This document shows positions 1 to 8,667 of a stretch of 55,425 bases of DNA, piece by piece. The stretch is from an uncultured Lachnospiraceae bacterium. Its GTDB lineage: Bacteria; Bacillota; Clostridia; Lachnospirales; Lachnospiraceae. The position numbers and the translations under genes were made by a program. Position 1 is the first letter of the stretch. Each line of letters begins with the position of its first letter. The stretch is taken from positions 1-55,425 of the forward strand of contig CAJOKX010000008.1 in the NCBI GenBank assembly GCA_905235415.1, written 5' to 3'. The notes beneath the pieces were generated by a model. That model did not search any database and had not been told where the DNA came from. It was given only the letters and a program-made list of their open reading frames with translations.

Positions 1-1
1 C

Positions 2-421
2 AATCCGGAAGATGTTCTTAAAAAGATGATTGGCTCAGTTACACAGGAAGGTTTGGTCATCTGTATAGAGCCGAGCAGACGTATGGAAAATGCAGGTATT
101 TTTATAGACAGCGAAATGTTTGATCCATTTGAGCATGATGATTATTTAAAGAATAAGTGGATTTCAGAGGAGCAATCCGGTGGACGAGATTATCAGATAG
201 GAATCAAGATTCCGGTGTTTATGAAAAAGCTGGGTTTAAAAGATGTTGGAGTCCGAATCAATGATTATGTGGATTTCCTGGACAGGGAAATAAATTGCGA
301 GAATTTTGAATCAGAGAAGGACAGGTTCATTGCAGGCCACGGCATAGATGAAAAATATGGCTCATGCAATACTTTTGTTGCAGCAAGATGTCATGTCATT
401 TCTTATGGAACCAGGAAGTAG
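2..421 (+). CDS. SAM-dependent methyltransferase, C-terminal part (5' end outside window)
   Basis: Frame is open from base 2 (NPEDVLKKMIGSVTQEGLVICIEPSRRMENAG...GGRDYQIGIKIP), resembling the C-terminal half of a class I methyltransferase; stop TAG at 419-421. Confidence 0.55.
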   Translation, partial: NPEDVLKKMIGSVTQEGLVICIEPSRRMENAGIFIDSEMFDPFEHDDYLKNKWISEEQSGGRDYQIGIKIPVFMKKLGLKDVGVRINDYVDFLDREINCENFESEKDRFIAGHGIDEKYGSCNTFVAARCHVISYGTRK

Positions 422-441
422 AAAATAACTCAGAGGAGAAA

Positions 442-907
442 ATGGATAGAGAAATGATTACCTATCAGAGATTAACGGAAAATGAACTGAATACATTTAT
501 CCGGATGCGAATATGTCAGCTTCGCGAGGAAGGAAGGCGCAACAGAGGACATTGATCTGGTCCCGGCGCTGCAGGATTATTATAACCGGCACATGTCTGA
601 CGGTACATTTGTTTCCTGGCTGGCAATGGACGGAGATCGAATTGTCGGAACAAGCGGGATGTCATTTGTGGAAAAACCGCCTTATTTCGGATGCCCGAGC
701 GGAAAGATGGGGATCGTGTCAAGTATGTTCACGGATCCGGAATATCGCCGCAGAGGAATCGCGAAGGAACTGCTCTCCAGAGTCGTTGAGGAGGCAAGAG
801 CTTACGGCTGCGGAACTGTGCAGATCACGGCATCGGACATGGGCGTTCTTCTGTATACGGATTTTGGTTTCGTGAAGAACGGGAATTTTATGCAGTATAA
901 ATTATAG
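442..907 (+). pseudogene. GNAT family N-acetyltransferase, frameshifted by a 4-bp tandem duplication
   Basis: N-terminal part MDREMITYQRLTENELNTFIRMRICQLREEG is in one frame; TEDIDLVPALQDYYNRHMSDGTFVSWLAMDGDRIVGTSGMSF...RRRGIAKELL...YTDFGFVKNGNFMQYKL is in another. GGAA is duplicated within GAGGAAGGAAGG at 526-537; deleting one copy restores ...LREEGATEDIDL... Confidence 0.8.
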
Positions 908-968
908 GGGCAATGTATCGTTTAAATGACGAAGAAACGGTACTGGTGTTTGAGGTGAAAAACGAATC

Positions 969-1805
969 ATGAAAAAAGTTGGTATTGTGGCATGCTCGGA
1001 TGCACAAAAGGAAGAGTATCGTAAACAGAATGAGGAATTGATCAGATTCCTTGAATTTAATGATACTCAACCAGTGATGAGTGCATGTATTTATGAAAAA
1101 ACGGACAGCATTTTCTCCGGCTCTCCCAAAGAGAAGGCAGACCAGTTGATGAGAATGTTCACAGACCCGGATATCGAAGAGATCTATGATATTTCAGGCG
1201 GAGATGTGGCAAATCAGATTTTGGATGATCTTGACTATGAGAGAATAGCCGGAAGCAAGGCTGTTTTCTGGGGTTATAGTGATCTGACTACAGTCATTAA
1301 TGCCATCTATACAATGACTGGGAAAGCAAGCGTATTATACCAGGCGAAGTTTTTGACGAGTTTCGGCAATTCGGCAAAACTGCAAAGAGAGAGGTTTCAA
1401 AAACGTGATGAACTGTTCTCGCCGGCGTTCGAGTTTGTCCAGGGGAATGCGATGAGCGGTATAGTAGTCGGAGGAAATATACGATGCTTCCTGAAACTGG
1501 CAGGTACCCGGTATTTTCCGAATCTTGAGAAGAAGATTCTTCTTCTGGAATCCCTTGGCGGGGAAGTGCCGCAGATGACGACTTATCTTGCTCAGTTAAA
1601 GCAGTTAGGGGCATTTAAAAAGGTGAATGGAATCATACTCGGTACTTTTACTGCAATGGATAAAAATCATTGTATTCCGGATATCGTAACACTGGTAAAG
1701 GAATACATTCATCCGGAGACGCCGGTCGCAGTTACGAAGGATATTGGTCACGGAGATAATGCGAAGGCGATTATCATCGGGAAAGAAATTAAAATATCCG
1801 TTTAA
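969..1805 (+). CDS. S66 family peptidase (LD-carboxypeptidase / MccF-like)
   Basis: MKKVGIVACSDAQ...IYDISGGDVANQILDDLDYERI...FWGYSDLTTVINAIYTMTGKASVLYQAKF is typical of S66 LD-carboxypeptidase-like proteins. Confidence 0.8.
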   Translation: MKKVGIVACSDAQKEEYRKQNEELIRFLEFNDTQPVMSACIYEKTDSIFSGSPKEKADQLMRMFTDPDIEEIYDISGGDVANQILDDLDYERIAGSKAVFWGYSDLTTVINAIYTMTGKASVLYQAKFLTSFGNSAKLQRERFQKRDELFSPAFEFVQGNAMSGIVVGGNIRCFLKLAGTRYFPNLEKKILLLESLGGEVPQMTTYLAQLKQLGAFKKVNGIILGTFTAMDKNHCIPDIVTLVKEYIHPETPVAVTKDIGHGDNAKAIIIGKEIKISV

Positions 1806-1915
1806 AGTAAGTTGGATGAGTATTCTAAAAGAGCGAAAGAGCTTTACGGAACTACACCAGAGTTATAAAGAAACGGTCAACCTATTCGAGCCATGATGCA
1901 TTACGAAGAAAAATA

Positions 1916-2374
1916 ATGGAGGGATCTGTGGTAGAACTGAGAATAATAACTGAAGATAACTTTCTTGATGCGTTTAATCTCAAACTGGCGCCGGGCCAGG
2001 AGGCTTTTGTGTCCCATCCTGTCCGAAGCCTGGCGCAGGCGTATGTGTACCGGAATCAGTGCCAGCCGTTCGGCATCTATGCAGGAAATAAAATGATCGG
2101 GTATGTCATGGTGATATATGACTATGACATTCCTGAATATGATATCTGGCACATGATGATTGACGAATCGATGCAGGGTCAGGGGTACGGACAGGAGGCT
2201 CTGGACAGGGTGATTGAGTATATCCGGACGAAGCCCTTCGGTGATTCGGGGAGGGTTGCCCTGACTTGCAATAAGCAGAATCCCATTGCCAGGAAAATGT
2301 ATGAGAGCAGGGGCTTTTGCGCAACCGGAAACGAGGATGAAGATGAGATCGAACTATCCTTAACGATCACATGA
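1916..2374 (+). CDS. GNAT family N-acetyltransferase (spermine/spermidine acetyltransferase-like)
   Basis: Acetyl-CoA binding motif region MIDESMQGQGYGQEALDRVIEYI and NPIARKMYESRGF. Confidence 0.8.
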   Translation: MEGSVVELRIITEDNFLDAFNLKLAPGQEAFVSHPVRSLAQAYVYRNQCQPFGIYAGNKMIGYVMVIYDYDIPEYDIWHMMIDESMQGQGYGQEALDRVIEYIRTKPFGDSGRVALTCNKQNPIARKMYESRGFCATGNEDEDEIELSLTIT

Positions 2375-2418
2375 GACGCAGCAGCAAGCTTATGATTGTA
2401 GAGAAGAGAGGTAATCAA

Positions 2419-3381
2419 ATGAGAATGCTGAACAAAACCAGGAGCCTGATGCTCATTTCCCTGCTGTCTGTTTTTGTATGGCTGCCTTGTATCTGCAATG
2501 CTTCAGAAACAGAAACCGAAGGTTCATTGATCACCGTTCCTGTATCTTCTGAGCTTGCGGACAATCCGGCAATCAGTTATCTGGGACCGCAGGGAACGTA
2601 TACGGAAGAAGCGGCGCAGTCCTTCTTTCAGACAGGAGAATTCATACCGAAGGAATCTGTCCCCGATGCAATTGCGGATGTCATGGAGGGCACTGCCGAT
2701 TACGCGGTCATTCCGCAGGAGAACACATTGGGAGGCGCAGTGACAGACTATTTAGATGCACTGATTGCCAAGCAGGATGTCTATGTGGTCGGAGAGGTCG
2801 TTTTGCCGATCAGCCAGACCCTGATGGCGCTTCCGGGAGCAGCCATTGACGATATTAAGACTGTCTGCTCCCATGCGCAGGGAATTGCGCAGTCTGCAGA
2901 GTGGAGGAAGGAGCATCTGCCGGATGCCGTCACACAGGAAATGGACAGTACAGCCGCCGCCGCAAGGTATGTTTCCGAATCCGGCGATAAGACGATTGCT
3001 GCGGTTGCCGCACCCGGCGCTGCCAAGCTGTACGGGCTCAGCGTGCTGGCGGAGAACGTGCAGATTACGGATGCAAATAAGACCCGTTTTTATGTTCTGT
3101 CTTCCTCACGGCTGAAGGAGGAAGGACAGACCAACGCTGTATATGTGGTAAGCTGTGAAGCGAACCGGATCGATGATATAATCGTTGCCATCCACGACAG
3201 CGGTCTGGAACTTGTCACGATTCATGACCGTCCGGAAGGCAGCAGGCTGGGAACCTACAATTACGTTATCGAACTGGAGGATCCTTCCGGATTGTCCGAC
3301 GATGTTCTTTCCGAACTGGATGCAATCAGTGAAGCGCAGTTCCGGGGCAGTTTTCGTGTGATGAATGTCGGTGCAGAGTAA
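2419..3381 (+). CDS. Exported prephenate dehydratase-domain protein with C-terminal ACT-like domain
   Basis: N-terminal signal sequence MRMLNKTRSLMLISLLSVFVWLPCICNASE; PDT core YLGPQGTYTEEAAQSFF, IPQENTLGGAVTDYLD, catalytic TRF motif in DANKTRFYVLS; ACT-like LVTIHDRPEGSRLGTYNYVIELE; SD-like gagaggt before ATG 2419. Confidence 0.8.
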   Translation: MRMLNKTRSLMLISLLSVFVWLPCICNASETETEGSLITVPVSSELADNPAISYLGPQGTYTEEAAQSFFQTGEFIPKESVPDAIADVMEGTADYAVIPQENTLGGAVTDYLDALIAKQDVYVVGEVVLPISQTLMALPGAAIDDIKTVCSHAQGIAQSAEWRKEHLPDAVTQEMDSTAAAARYVSESGDKTIAAVAAPGAAKLYGLSVLAENVQITDANKTRFYVLSSSRLKEEGQTNAVYVVSCEANRIDDIIVAIHDSGLELVTIHDRPEGSRLGTYNYVIELEDPSGLSDDVLSELDAISEAQFRGSFRVMNVGAE

Positions 3382-3487
3382 AGAATACTGTGACCAGGCT
3401 GGGAATCTGCGCGGCCGGCGGGAAACCGGGAGTGCAGAGTGATGTACGGTGCAAAAAGCACTGAACCCTATTGAGGAGAATACGGAG

Positions 3488-3982
3488 ATGCGTCTTTTTA
3501 TCGCCATTCAGCTCTCAGAAGAGATGAAAACATCCGTCATCGGAACGATGCATGAGTTAAAGAAGGCGGGCGTGAAGGGAAGCTATGTCCCGGCGGCCAA
3601 TCTTCACCTGACGCTGGCTTTCCTCGGGGAAGTCCCCGACCCCAGGCCGGTGAAGGACGCGCTCAGGAAGATTGCAGTGAAGCCGTTCAGGCTGTCCATG
3701 GCGGATATGGGAACCTTCGGGGATATTCTGTGGATCGGCCTGAAAGGCAACCAGGGACTGAGCCAGGCCGCGCGGGATGTGCGCTCGGCGCTGGATGAGG
3801 CAGGGATCGAATACGACCGGAAGAAGTTCTCCCCGCACATCACCATTATCCGGAAAATGAGCGGGAACTGGAAGAAGGTTCCTGCCCGGAAGGGTGAGAT
3901 GACAGTCAGAAAGATATCCCTGATGAAGTCGGAGATGAAGGACGGAAAGAGGGTGTACACGGAGATCGCAAGTAATGTATGA
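3488..3982 (+). CDS. thpR: RNA 2',3'-cyclic phosphodiesterase (2'-5' RNA ligase family)
   Basis: MRLFIAIQLSEEMK start; two H-x-T motifs (LHLTLAFLGEV and PHITIIRK). Confidence 0.85.
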   Translation: MRLFIAIQLSEEMKTSVIGTMHELKKAGVKGSYVPAANLHLTLAFLGEVPDPRPVKDALRKIAVKPFRLSMADMGTFGDILWIGLKGNQGLSQAARDVRSALDEAGIEYDRKKFSPHITIIRKMSGNWKKVPARKGEMTVRKISLMKSEMKDGKRVYTEIASNV

Positions 3983-4862
3983 ATTGATTCAGGCAGCAGA
4001 GCACAGCTATTATATCCAGAGCCCCGCTAAGATCGGAGTGGTCAGAACGGGGGAGAAAGGCGTCTTCCTGATCGACAGCGGCAATGATAAGGACGCCGGC
4101 AAGAAGGTTAAGAAGATCCTCGATGCACAGGGCTGGACGCTGGAGGCTGTCTTCAACACGCACTCCCATGCGGATCATATCGGCGGAAATCGATATTTGC
4201 AGATGCAGACCGGATGCCATGTCTACGCACCGGGGGTCGAGCGTGACTTTACGGAGCATCCCATCCTGGAGCCATCGTATCTGTATGGCGGATATCCGCC
4301 GAAGGAGCTGCGGCATAAGTTCCTGATGGCGCAGGGAAGCGAGGCGGCGCCGCTGACACCGGAGGTTCTTCCGGAAGGGTGGGAAATGATCCCGCTTCCG
4401 GGGCATTCTTTCGACATGACCGGATTCCGTACTCCGGACGGCGTTGTGTATCTGGCGGACTGCCTCTCCGGAGAGGAGGCGCTGGCCAAATACCAGATCA
4501 GCTTCCTGGTGGATGTGGAGGCGTACCTGAACACACTTGAAACAGTGAAGGCGATGAACGCGAAGCTCTTCATTCCCTCCCACGCGGATCCGGTTGAGGA
4601 TATAGCGCCTCTGGCACAGCTCAACATAGACAAGGTGCGGGAGATCGCGGACCGGATCGTGGACATCTGCGCGGACGGCGCGGGCTTCGAACAGATCCTG
4701 CAGGAACTGTTCGATGTGTATGAACTGACGATGACATATGAGCAGCATGCCCTTGTCGGAAGCACGGTCCGCTCTTACCTGGCATGGCTCACGCAGGCCG
4801 GAAGACTGCAGTCGCGGATAGAGAAGAACAGGCTCATATGGAAGCACAGCGCGGGAGAGTGA
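3975..4862 (+). CDS. MBL-fold metallo-hydrolase
   Basis: NTHSHADHIGG metal-binding motif; PLPGHSFDMTGF; VYLADCLSG; IPSHADPV. Confidence 0.9.
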   Translation: MYELIQAAEHSYYIQSPAKIGVVRTGEKGVFLIDSGNDKDAGKKVKKILDAQGWTLEAVFNTHSHADHIGGNRYLQMQTGCHVYAPGVERDFTEHPILEPSYLYGGYPPKELRHKFLMAQGSEAAPLTPEVLPEGWEMIPLPGHSFDMTGFRTPDGVVYLADCLSGEEALAKYQISFLVDVEAYLNTLETVKAMNAKLFIPSHADPVEDIAPLAQLNIDKVREIADRIVDICADGAGFEQILQELFDVYELTMTYEQHALVGSTVRSYLAWLTQAGRLQSRIEKNRLIWKHSAGE

Positions 4863-5012
4863 GGAATCCTGCACGGAGCGCCATATGGCATCATACATAG
4901 GGCGGGAGCCTGCAGGATTCCGGGATTGCACATAAGGACAGGACACCCCGCCCGTATAATGAATATCCGATACAGGCGGGAAAACAAAGAAACAAGTACG
5001 AGGAGGTACGTT

Positions 5013-5642
5013 ATGTCAAAGGTTCTGCTGTTAAACGGAAGCCCGCATCCGCACGGATGCATCGCAGTTGCACTGGATGAGATGATCGGCGTCTTCCGGG
5101 AGGAAGGCGTGGAGACGGAAGTGATACAGGTAGGAAAGCAGGCCATCCGCGGATGCATTGCATGCGATGCCTGTTCAAAGCTCGGAAGGTGTGCATTTAA
5201 TGATGATCCGGTCAATGAGATCGCTGCAAAATTCGAGGCGGCGGACGGCCTGGTGGTCGGAAGCCCGGTCTACTATGCTTCCCCGAACGGAACCCTGATC
5301 TCCCTGCTGGACCGCCTGTTCTACAGCACATCCTTCTCCAAGCAGATGAAGGTCGGAGCGGCAGTGGTGAACTGCAGGAGAGGCGGCAATACCGCCAGCT
5401 TTGACGTCCTGAATAAGTACTTTACCATCAGCGGAATGCCGGTCGCATCCAGCACATACTGGAACCAGATACACGGCTTTACCCCGGAGGATGCCAGAAA
5501 AGACCTGGAAGGCCTGCAGACGATGAGAAATCTGGCAAAGAATATGTCCTTCATGGTGAAGGCATTCGAAGAAGCACGCAAAAAAGAAGGATATCCGGTT
5601 CTGGACAGCGGTGCGTTCACCAGCTTTCCGGATGGGAAATAA
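5013..5642 (+). CDS. Flavodoxin-fold NAD(P)H-dependent FMN reductase / iron-sulfur flavoprotein family
   Basis: MSKVLLLNGSPHPHGC...CIACDACSKLGRCAFNDD...GLVVGSPVYYASPNG; aggagg SD. Confidence 0.85.
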   Translation: MSKVLLLNGSPHPHGCIAVALDEMIGVFREEGVETEVIQVGKQAIRGCIACDACSKLGRCAFNDDPVNEIAAKFEAADGLVVGSPVYYASPNGTLISLLDRLFYSTSFSKQMKVGAAVVNCRRGGNTASFDVLNKYFTISGMPVASSTYWNQIHGFTPEDARKDLEGLQTMRNLAKNMSFMVKAFEEARKKEGYPVLDSGAFTSFPDGK

Positions 5643-5823
5643 AACCGGTCTGCACCCGGGCCGGGGACTGCGGAGTTCGGATAAATCACGCGGTGCGTGA
5701 TTTGTCCTGCCTGTGTCCGGGCGGGAGTGATAAAATCATATAGACATTTTATGCACGTCTGCCTATAATAATGCCCGGATAAAAGACGTGCCTGATTAAC
5801 CGGACAGGGAGAGGAACCGACAC

Positions 5824-6597
5824 ATGCTGAACCAGTTTTCGAGAACCCAGCTTTTATACGGAGAAGACGCTATGGCTATGCTTGCGTCTTCGCGGGTTGC
5901 GATCTTCGGAATCGGCGGCGTCGGCGGCTATGTGGTTGAGGCACTTGCCCGTTCCGGGATCGGCGCGATGGACCTGATCGACGATGACAAGATCTGCCTG
6001 ACGAATCTCAACCGGCAGATCCTTGCAACCAGAAAGACGGTCGGCCAGTATAAGGTGGATGTCGCAGCACAGAGAGTTGCGGAGATCAACCCGCACTGCG
6101 AGGTGCGGACCTACAAGACCTTCTATCTTCCCGAGACGCAGGATCAGTTCGATTTCAGCGAATATCAGTATGTGGTGGACGCGATCGATACGGTCACCGG
6201 GAAGCTTGCGATTATTGAAAATGCGAAGAAGACCGGCGTTCCGGTGATCTCTTCCATGGGCGCCGGGAACAAGGTGGATGCTTCGGCTTTTGAAGTGGCA
6301 GATATCTATGAGACGTCTGTCTGTCCGCTCGCGAAAGTCATGCGGCATGAGTGCAGGAAGCGTGGAATCAGGGACCTGAAGGTCGTCTATTCAAAAGAGA
6401 AACCGGTTCGTCCGCTGGAGGACATGTCCATCAGCTGCAGGCAGCACTGCATCTGCCCGCCCGGGACAGTCCGGAAATGTACAGTGCGGAGAGACATCCC
6501 CGGTTCAACGGCATTTGTCCCGTCCACGGTCGGCCTGATCATCGCAGGCGAGATCATCAACGACCTCACCGGACGCAGGCCGGAGAAAACAACCTGA
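5824..6597 (+). CDS. tcdA: tRNA threonylcarbamoyladenosine dehydratase (ThiF/HesA/MoeB family)
   Basis: E1-like Rossmann motif VAIFGIGGVGGYVVEALARSGIG, DLIDDDKICLTNLNRQ; VDAIDTVTGKLAII; CxxC-containing C-terminus. Confidence 0.85.
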   Translation: MLNQFSRTQLLYGEDAMAMLASSRVAIFGIGGVGGYVVEALARSGIGAMDLIDDDKICLTNLNRQILATRKTVGQYKVDVAAQRVAEINPHCEVRTYKTFYLPETQDQFDFSEYQYVVDAIDTVTGKLAIIENAKKTGVPVISSMGAGNKVDASAFEVADIYETSVCPLAKVMRHECRKRGIRDLKVVYSKEKPVRPLEDMSISCRQHCICPPGTVRKCTVRRDIPGSTAFVPSTVGLIIAGEIINDLTGRRPEKTT

Positions 6598-6659
6598 AAC
6601 AGCCATCCATTAAAGCGAACAGGTTCGAGAACAGAACGAACCAATGGCGCAGAGGGACG

Positions 6660-6716
6660 AAAGCAGCCGCGCCGGTGCGTGAAACGATGTACGTACCGGC
6701 AGGGCTGCTTTTTTTA
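6660..6716 (+). terminator. Rho-independent terminator downstream of tcdA-like gene
   Basis: AAGCAGCC...GGGCTGCTT paired arms followed by T-tract. Confidence 0.6.
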
Positions 6717-6734
6717 GTGCGGTGAATCCGTTCA

Positions 6735-6815
6735 GATCTCCATCCTTCGAATCTCCGCTCTTCGAATCCCCATCCTTCAAATTGCTAATTTCCGCTCTTT
6801 ACATCTCCATCCTTC
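6735..6815. repeat. Degenerate ~15-bp intergenic tandem repeat (gaatctccatccttc-like)
   Basis: Successive units gatctccatccttc / gaatctccgctcttc / gaatccccatccttc / ... / atctccatccttc. Confidence 0.55.
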
Positions 6816-6925
6816 ACTGATCTTTCACATTTCCGGACAGCCGAATTAAGGCTCAGTTAATGTTCACGGCGTATCCTTCTTACAGTTAAAACCTTCGTCG
6901 GAACCTGACCGGCTGAAACACAGAG

Positions 6926-7044
6926 AGCGCGGCAGACAGTGAAACACCGCAGACAGCAGAGTGCGGCGAACAGCGAAACACAGCAGAAAGCAGAGCGAAA
7001 CAGACAGCGGAGCGCGGCAGACAGTGAAACACCGCAGACAGCAG
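6926..7044. repeat. 34-bp direct repeat flanking related A/G/C-rich repeats
   Basis: AGCGCGGCAGACAGTGAAACACCGCAGACAGCAG is identical at 6926-6959 and 7011-7044, with related cagcgaaacacagcagaaagcag between. Confidence 0.85.
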
Positions 7045-7147
7045 GATGCCGATGACGCTGCTGCGCGGTCTTCCTAAAGCTGACCGATGACAGGTTTGAA
7101 AGGCGAAATTGACTGATGTCTATATATCGATATGGGGGCATTCATCC

Positions 7148-7825
7148 ATGGAAGTACATTACCGGCATGAAGTGAAGCATTATCTGAATGTCGCGGATCT
7201 CGTGTCTATCCGGAAGCGTCTTCGCTGCGTTATGGAGACGGATCCGCATGCAAGGGACGGAACCTATCAGATCCGCAGCCTGTACTTTGACAATGCAAAG
7301 GACAAGGCGCTGCGGGAGAAGGTGGACGGAGTCAATCTGCGGGAGAAGTTCCGGATCCGCTATTACAACGGAGATCCCTCGCTGATCCATCTGGAGAAAA
7401 AAAGCAAACACAACAGTCTGGGCACCAAATACAGTGCCCCGCTGAGCGCGGAGGAAGCGCAGCGCATTGTGGATGGAGAGATTGGATGGATGCTGGACGA
7501 CAGGCGCCCTCTCGTGCAGGAGCTCTACGTGAAGATGCGCAGCCAGGGGCTTCGGCCGAAGACCATTGTCGACTACACCCGGCAGCCGTTCATTTACCGG
7601 CCCGGAAATGTGCGCGTCACGTTCGACTACAACATCCGGACGGGCCTGTTTTGCACAGATTTTCTGAACCCGGACTGCGTTACGATTCCGGCCGGCGATC
7701 CGGTAATTCTGATGGAGGTCAAGTGGGACGCCTATCTTCCGGACGTCATCCGATGCATCTTGCAGGAAGAAGGGCGCATGCAGACCGCATTTTCAAAGTA
7801 TGCCGCGTGCCGCGTGTACGACTGA
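7148..7825 (+). CDS. VTC-domain protein (polyphosphate polymerase domain-containing)
   Basis: YRHEVKHYLN, YQIRSLYFDN, REKFRIRYYNGD, LEKKSKHN, RPKTIVDYTRQPFIY, VTFDYNIRT, ILMEVKWD match the VTC domain pattern of basic and acidic motifs. Confidence 0.85.
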   Translation: MEVHYRHEVKHYLNVADLVSIRKRLRCVMETDPHARDGTYQIRSLYFDNAKDKALREKVDGVNLREKFRIRYYNGDPSLIHLEKKSKHNSLGTKYSAPLSAEEAQRIVDGEIGWMLDDRRPLVQELYVKMRSQGLRPKTIVDYTRQPFIYRPGNVRVTFDYNIRTGLFCTDFLNPDCVTIPAGDPVILMEVKWDAYLPDVIRCILQEEGRMQTAFSKYAACRVYD

Positions 7826-7983
7826 GGATTCCCGGAAACAATCGATAATAGTCGATCTGTGCATTCTCGAATCTGCGTACTTCCAAGCCTGCAGATGATC
7901 TAAACGATCAGAACGAACCCGGCAAAGAGGGCGCGGGCGTCGGGACACGATTGATTGATGAACAATACAGGAGGTTGATACCT

Positions 7984-8655
7984 ATGACGTTTTCAGACAT
8001 ATTCAAATCCAGTTTTCTGGAAAATGTAACTGCTGTCAGTATTCTGGACATGGTCCTTGCCATGGCGCTGTCATTTGCGCTGGGACTGTTCATTTTCTAC
8101 ATCTACAAGAAGACATATGCAGGCGTGATGTACTCGTCGAGCTTCGGCGTGACGCTGGTCGCCCTGTCCATGATTACCACGCTGGTCATCCTTGCGGTCA
8201 CCTCCAACGTGGTGCTGTCATTGGGTATGGTCGGCGCCCTGTCCATCGTTCGTTTCCGCGCGGCAATCAAGGAACCGCTGGACATAGCGTTCCTGTTCTG
8301 GGCGATCGCGGTCGGAATCGTGCTGGCGGCCGGGATGATTCCGCTGGCGGTCATCGGCAGCGTGATTATCGGACTGGTCATCCTGGTCTTCGCCAATCAT
8401 AAGGATCACACCAATCCGTATATCGTGGTCCTGCAGTGTCAGGATCATGCAAGTGAGCAGTCGGCGGTGTCGTATCTGAAAGAGCATACGGAGCGTTGCG
8501 TGACCAAGAGCAAGACGGCGCAGCAGGGGCTTGTCGAAGTGAACCTGGACGTACGCCTGAAGGATGACAATACGGACTTTATCAATGCGCTGAGCATGCA
8601 AGACGGCGTCAGGAGTGCGGTGTTGGTCAGCTATAACGGCGAATATATGGGATAA
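7984..8655 (+). CDS. DUF4956 domain-containing membrane protein
   Basis: MTFSDIFKSSFLENV...MALSFALGLFIFYIYKKTYAGVMYSSSFGVTLV...LGMVGALSIVRFRAAIKEPLDIAFLFWAIAVGI. Confidence 0.85.
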   Translation: MTFSDIFKSSFLENVTAVSILDMVLAMALSFALGLFIFYIYKKTYAGVMYSSSFGVTLVALSMITTLVILAVTSNVVLSLGMVGALSIVRFRAAIKEPLDIAFLFWAIAVGIVLAAGMIPLAVIGSVIIGLVILVFANHKDHTNPYIVVLQCQDHASEQSAVSYLKEHTERCVTKSKTAQQGLVEVNLDVRLKDDNTDFINALSMQDGVRSAVLVSYNGEYMG

Positions 8656-8667
8656 GAGGAATCGCTC

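Noticed and set aside
3906-4946. 346-aa minus-strand ORF opposite MBL hydrolase
   Set aside because: Opposite a clear metallo-hydrolase; no domain; antisense shadow.
6857-7141. 94-aa minus-strand Cys/Arg-rich ORF
   Set aside because: Generated by the intergenic CAGACAG/GCGGCAGACAG repeats; no start context or homology signal.
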